Below are positions 7,068-10,145 of a DNA stretch of 10,145 nucleotides, piece by piece (position 1 is the first letter of the stretch; every line of letters begins with the position of its first letter). The DNA comes from Zoogloeaceae bacterium (lineage in GTDB: Bacteria > Pseudomonadota > Gammaproteobacteria > Burkholderiales > Rhodocyclaceae): the NCBI GenBank assembly GCA_031267345.1, contig JAIRZG010000088.1, positions 1 to 10,145 of the forward strand. The letters are read 5' to 3'. The notes beneath the pieces are model-generated. The model worked only from the letters and a program-made list of their open reading frames with translations. It had not been told where the DNA came from and did no database searches. The position numbers were made by a program, and so were the translations under genes.

Positions 7068-7307
7068 ATGTCTTTGAAAATTACCGATGAGTGCATCAAC
7101 TGCGATGTCTGCGAACCCGAATGCCCGAATGAAGCCATTACCCAGGGCGAGGAAATCTACGAAATCAACCCGGAAAAATGCACCGAATGCGTCGGTCATT
7201 ACGACCAGCCGCAATGCGTCCAGGTTTGTCCTGTCGACTGCATCCCCAAAGACCGCGAAGAAACGCAGGAAACCTTGATGGCGCGCTACCAGAAGCTGGC
7301 AGGTTAG
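7068..7307 (+). CDS. YfhL-type 2[4Fe-4S] ferredoxin
   Basis: A 79-residue cytoplasmic electron carrier. The first cluster motif is C9-x2-C12-x2-C15-x3-C19, ending in Pro, and its partner Cys from the second half is probably C54 or C58. The second half has C38-x2-C41-x8-C50-x3-C54, with the enlarged loop between the second and third Cys that marks the Allochromatium-type (YfhL/FdxA-like) low-potential ferredoxins. The C-terminal helix (ETQETLMARYQKL) is also typical. GGGAGG lies about nine bases before the ATG. It starts 43 bases after coaD on the same strand. Its redox partners cannot be deduced from the window. Confidence 0.93.
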   Translation: MSLKITDECINCDVCEPECPNEAITQGEEIYEINPEKCTECVGHYDQPQCVQVCPVDCIPKDREETQETLMARYQKLAG

Positions 7308-7420
7308 CAGAGATGTCAGGGATCAGGCAGGCATCGATAAAAGTCAGCGCCAGCTTCGTCTTCGGTGTAAACGGGCGGTTTGACGCAGGATTGCTTTTGC
7401 GCCACATCACGGCGGCATTT

Positions 7421-7454
7421 CCCTCCCTTCCCTTGCAAGGGGAAGGGATAGGGT
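7421..7454 (-). repeat. REP-like palindromic repeat, copy A
   Basis: CCCTTCCC (7425-7432) and GGGAAGGG (7440-7447) form an eight-pair stem around TTGCAAG, followed by ATAGGGT. Read on the minus strand, the unit begins ACCCTATCC and then the hairpin, the same order as copy B on the plus strand. Confidence 0.6.
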
Positions 7455-7541
7455 AAAACACAGGTTCTGAATGAAAGCGCATAAACATGAAAATACAGGC
7501 AAGTCAGGCGGAAGCGGTTTATGCGGCGAGCGCGGCGGAAG

Positions 7542-7572
7542 AACCCTATCCTGACCCTCCCTTGAAAGGGAG
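7542..7572 (+). repeat. REP-like palindromic repeat, copy B
   Basis: AACCCTATCC (7542-7551) is followed by CTCCCTT and AAGGGAG (7557-7563 and 7566-7572), a seven-base inverted repeat around GA. It is an imperfect inverted copy of the unit at 7421-7454: ACCCTATCC is identical and the CCCTT/AAGGG palindrome is shared. It ends 28 bases before the envC ATG. Confidence 0.6.
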
Positions 7573-7600
7573 CGCTGGTAACGCCTTCTGATTGCTGAAA

Positions 7601-8836
7601 ATGCGCCTTTTCCCCTTCCTCATTTTACTTTTCTGCGCTATCCCTGCGCTGGCGCAGGGGACGGAGGAGATTGCGGGCAAGAAGGAGGATTTGAAGGAGT
7701 TGCGCGGGCGTATCGAAGCCTTGAAAAAGGAGCTTTCCGCCAGCGAGGAATCCCGTGTAGACGCCGCCGACCAATTGAAGCAATCCGAAGAACAGATTTC
7801 CACCGCCCAGCGGCAATTGCTAACCTTGAAACAGGAACATTCGCGGCTGCAAAGCACCTTGCAGGAACTCGCCCGAAACGCGCGCGATCTGGAAAGCACT
7901 TCAGCGCAACAACAAAAACAACTGGAAAAACTCCTCTATCGCCAATATCTGCAAGCCTCGCCGGACGCCCTGCAACTAGCGTTGAACGGCAACGATCCCA
8001 ACCAGTTGGCGCGCGATCTCTATTATATCGTCATTATCGCCCGCGCCCGCAGCGCCTTGTTGACGGAGATGCGCGCCACGCTCACAAAACAGAAAAAACT
8101 GGCGGCGGACGCCCGCGCCAAGGAAACCGAGCTTGCCGAAGTGCGGGCGCAGCAGGAGACGGAACACGCCAGGCTGTTGGCGCAGAAAGCCGAGCACAAA
8201 AAAATCCTCACCCGGATTGCCGGCAAAATCAAGGCGCAAAAGCAGGAAATCGGCAATCTGCAACGCAATGAAAAACGCCTGACCCAACTCATCGATCGGC
8301 TGACCAAACTATTGGCGGAACAGGCGAAGGCCGCCGCGAAAAAGAAGAAGGAAGCCGAAGAACGCGCCAAAAAGAACGCCGGAAAAAACACTGCTGTCGG
8401 ACAACTGGAAAACCGCGCCCTGCCCGCCGCCACCAGCGGCGATTTCGTCAAACTCAAGGGCAAGCTGCGACTGCCAACGCGCGGTCAGGTCACGGGGCGT
8501 TTCGGCGCGCCGCGCGAAGGCGGCACGACCTGGAAAGGACTTTTCATCCGCGCCGCCCAAGGGAGCGAAGTCAAGGCCATCGCCAAAGGGCAGGTCGTCT
8601 ATGCGGAGTGGATGCGCGGTTTCGGCAACCTTTTAATCATCGATCATAATTCCGGCTATCTGAGCGTCTATGGCAACAACGACGCCCTCTACAAGCAGGT
8701 AGGCGATCGGGTGGAAGGCGGCGATATGGTCGGCGCGGCGGGTACAAGCGGTGGCAACACGGATTCCGGTTTATACTTCGAGCTTCGCCATCAGGGGCGG
8801 GCGCTTGACCCCATGCAATGGGTCTCACTCAAATAG
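7601..8836 (+). CDS. envC: Murein hydrolase activator EnvC (coiled coil plus degenerate LytM domain)
   Basis: A periplasmic protein of 411 residues that activates AmiA/AmiB-type amidases at the division septum. A signal peptide (MRLFPFLILLFCAIPALAQG) has a likely cut after ALA. A long charged coiled coil covers about 22-260. The C-terminal LytM/M23 domain spans about 287-411, opening LPTRGQVTGRFG. Zinc ligands of active M23 peptidases are lost: the usual H-x-G-I-D site reads WKGLFI (311-316), and the H-x-H site reads GLYFELRHQG (390-399). This is the pattern of EnvC activators, which do not cut peptidoglycan themselves. ATG at 7601 is preferred; an in-frame TTG at 7592 would add three residues, and neither has a strong Shine-Dalgarno. 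ctp follows after 15 bases. Confidence 0.93.
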   Translation: MRLFPFLILLFCAIPALAQGTEEIAGKKEDLKELRGRIEALKKELSASEESRVDAADQLKQSEEQISTAQRQLLTLKQEHSRLQSTLQELARNARDLESTSAQQQKQLEKLLYRQYLQASPDALQLALNGNDPNQLARDLYYIVIIARARSALLTEMRATLTKQKKLAADARAKETELAEVRAQQETEHARLLAQKAEHKKILTRIAGKIKAQKQEIGNLQRNEKRLTQLIDRLTKLLAEQAKAAAKKKKEAEERAKKNAGKNTAVGQLENRALPAATSGDFVKLKGKLRLPTRGQVTGRFGAPREGGTTWKGLFIRAAQGSEVKAIAKGQVVYAEWMRGFGNLLIIDHNSGYLSVYGNNDALYKQVGDRVEGGDMVGAAGTSGGNTDSGLYFELRHQGRALDPMQWVSLK

Positions 8837-8851
8837 GGAAAAGAGTCACAC

Positions 8852-10145
8852 ATGAACAGGAAAAAATCCTTCAGTCTCGCGTTCGGTGGTTTTGTCGCCG
8901 GCGTGCTCATCAGCCTGCAATTTCCGGCCTTTGCCGACCGGGAGAGTGGGGTCGGTTTGCCAGTGGAAGACCTGCGCACCTTCGCCGAAGTCTTCAGCGC
9001 CATCAAACAGGGCTATGTCGAGCCAATCGAAGACAAGAAAATGATCGCCAACGCCATTTCCGGCATGTTGTCCAATCTCGATCCGCATTCTTCCTATCTC
9101 GACGCCGAATCCTTCAACGAACTGCAAGTCGGCACCCAGGGTGAATTCGGTGGACTGGGGATTGAAGTAGGCATGGAAGACGGTCTGGTGCAGGTCATCT
9201 CGCCCATCGAGGATACGCCCGCCTATCGCGCAGGCATCAAGGCGGGCGACCTGATTTTCAAGCTGGACGATACGCCCATCAAGGGCTTGAGCTTGAATGA
9301 CGCCGTAAAAAAGATGCGCGGCAAACCGCAGACCAAAATTCGCCTCTCCATCCTCAGGAAAGGCGAGAACAAGCCCCTGGAACTCACCCTGACGCGGGAA
9401 ATCATCAAGGTGCAAAGCGTCAAGTCGAAACTGGTGGAACCCGGCTACGGCTGGGTGCGCGTGACCCAGTTTCAGGACAACACCATCCCCTCGCTGGCCA
9501 GACATCTGGGCGATCTCTACAAACAGGGTGAACTGAAAGGGCTGGTGCTGGATCTGCGCAATGACCCCGGCGGCCTGCTGAATGGCGCGGTTGGCGTTTC
9601 CAGCGCCTTTCTGCCCGCAGGTAGCATGGTCGTTTCCACCGATGGACGCATTCCCGACGCCAAACAGGAATACAAGGCCGTGCCGGAAGATTATCTGCGC
9701 GGCACACAGGTTGATCCGCTGCGCGCGTTACCGGAAGGCGTCAAAAATGTGCATATGGTGGTGCTGGTCAACAGCGGCTCGGCTTCCGCTTCGGAAATTG
9801 TCGCGGGCGCGTTGCAGGATCACCAGCGCGCCGTGATCATGGGGACGCAGACCTTCGGCAAAGGCTCGGTGCAAACCATTGTGCCCCTGCCCGGCAACGT
9901 CGCCATCAAGCTGACCACCGCCCGCTATTACACGCCCAATGGTCGCTCCATTCAGGCCAAGGGCATAGAACCGGATATTGAAGTGGAAGAAAGTCCCAAC
10001 GGCAGCCGGGGAATGCGTTTGCGTGAAGCCGATCTGGAAGGTCATTTGATCAATGACCGCGAAAACCTGCAGGCCACCCCTCCCGACAGCAAGCCCGCCA
10101 AAGCGCCGGACGACAAGGGCAAGGAAGCCGCCGCCGAAGACCCGC
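8852..10145 (+). CDS. S41 carboxy-terminal processing protease (Ctp), cut by the right window edge
   Basis: At least 431 residues of a periplasmic C-terminal processing serine protease; the end lies outside the window. The N-terminus has a signal sequence or membrane anchor (about 6-28, ending PAFA-D). The S41 N-terminal region includes LSNLDPHSSYLD. A PDZ domain begins at about 97 (GEFGGLGIEVGMEDG) and runs to about 175. The catalytic core has Ser312 in NSGSASASEIVAGALQD and Lys337 in GTQTFGKGSVQTI; the 25-residue spacing equals that of the E. coli Prc Ser-Lys dyad. The visible C-terminal part becomes Lys/Pro/Asp/Ala-rich (PPDSKPAKAPDDKGKEAAAE), a low-complexity tail. AGGGAAAAGAG overlaps the envC stop and serves as ribosome binding site, so envC and ctp are probably cotranscribed, a common pairing in proteobacteria. 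Confidence 0.95.
   Translation, partial: MNRKKSFSLAFGGFVAGVLISLQFPAFADRESGVGLPVEDLRTFAEVFSAIKQGYVEPIEDKKMIANAISGMLSNLDPHSSYLDAESFNELQVGTQGEFGGLGIEVGMEDGLVQVISPIEDTPAYRAGIKAGDLIFKLDDTPIKGLSLNDAVKKMRGKPQTKIRLSILRKGENKPLELTLTREIIKVQSVKSKLVEPGYGWVRVTQFQDNTIPSLARHLGDLYKQGELKGLVLDLRNDPGGLLNGAVGVSSAFLPAGSMVVSTDGRIPDAKQEYKAVPEDYLRGTQVDPLRALPEGVKNVHMVVLVNSGSASASEIVAGALQDHQRAVIMGTQTFGKGSVQTIVPLPGNVAIKLTTARYYTPNGRSIQAKGIEPDIEVEESPNGSRGMRLREADLEGHLINDRENLQATPPDSKPAKAPDDKGKEAAAEDP

Larger units (their letters stand above)
7308..7600. other. Intergenic spacer between ferredoxin and envC, holding a REP-like inverted pair
   Basis: No gene is supported in these 293 bases. The main content is two palindromic units in opposite orientation (about 7421-7454 and 7542-7572) separated by roughly 90 bases of unrelated sequence. 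No T-run follows either hairpin, so neither is a standard intrinsic terminator. An envC promoter could not be picked out with confidence. Confidence 0.6.

Noticed and set aside
7425..7447. Copy A hairpin as a rho-independent terminator for the ferredoxin gene
   Set aside because: No T-run follows the stem, it lies over 115 bases after the stop codon, and a second inverted copy nearby makes a repeat element the better explanation.
8600..8836. EnvC as an active M23 endopeptidase
   Set aside because: The zinc-binding His/Asp positions are replaced (WKGLFI, GLYFELR), so it is an activator-type, non-catalytic LytM domain.
1..10145. A new defence, toxin or biosynthetic system
   Set aside because: All intact genes belong to well-known housekeeping families. 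The only accessory pieces are an IS fragment, a decayed hipA-like relic and a small repeat pair.

Overview
This window is mostly conserved housekeeping DNA of a GC-rich proteobacterium. The gene order (tgt-yajC-secD-secF, rsmD-coaD-ferredoxin, envC-ctp) and the protein sequences fit a betaproteobacterium best, but a gammaproteobacterium cannot be excluded by reading alone. The only clearly accessory DNA is at the left edge, plus one intergenic repeat.

Left edge (1 to about 592): the N-terminus of an IS5-family transposase runs off the window on the minus strand. About 300 bases without an intact gene follow, then a degraded fragment that resembles the C-terminus of a HipA-family kinase/toxin. 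This fragment slightly overlaps the end of the next gene.

Minus-strand block (577 to 5810), transcribed right to left: tgt (queuosine tRNA modification), yajC, secD and secF (the SecDF-YajC accessory complex of the Sec translocase), then a membrane cytochrome b561-type protein 34 bases after secF. Spacing is short throughout (49, 99, 12 and 34 bases), so the block could be one operon. queA, often found before tgt, is absent here.

A 159-base divergent intergenic region (5811 to 5969) separates this block from the plus-strand genes. It holds a possible extended -10 promoter and a terminator-like hairpin in the presumed rsmD leader.

Plus-strand block (5970 to the right edge): rsmD (16S rRNA G966 methyltransferase) and coaD (coenzyme A synthesis) are fused by an overlapping stop/TTG start. 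A small 2[4Fe-4S] ferredoxin of the YfhL/Allochromatium type follows. After a 293-base spacer come envC (divisome activator of cell-wall amidases, with a degenerate LytM domain) and ctp (periplasmic S41 C-terminal processing protease, cut by the right edge). The spacer holds two inverted copies of a short palindromic repeat, a REPIN/BIME-like arrangement.

I found no CRISPR array, tRNA or rRNA gene, or credible new defence or metabolic system. The points most worth checking are the REP-like inverted pair before envC, the hipA-like remnant next to the IS element, the TTG-coupled rsmD/coaD junction and the hairpin in the rsmD leader.
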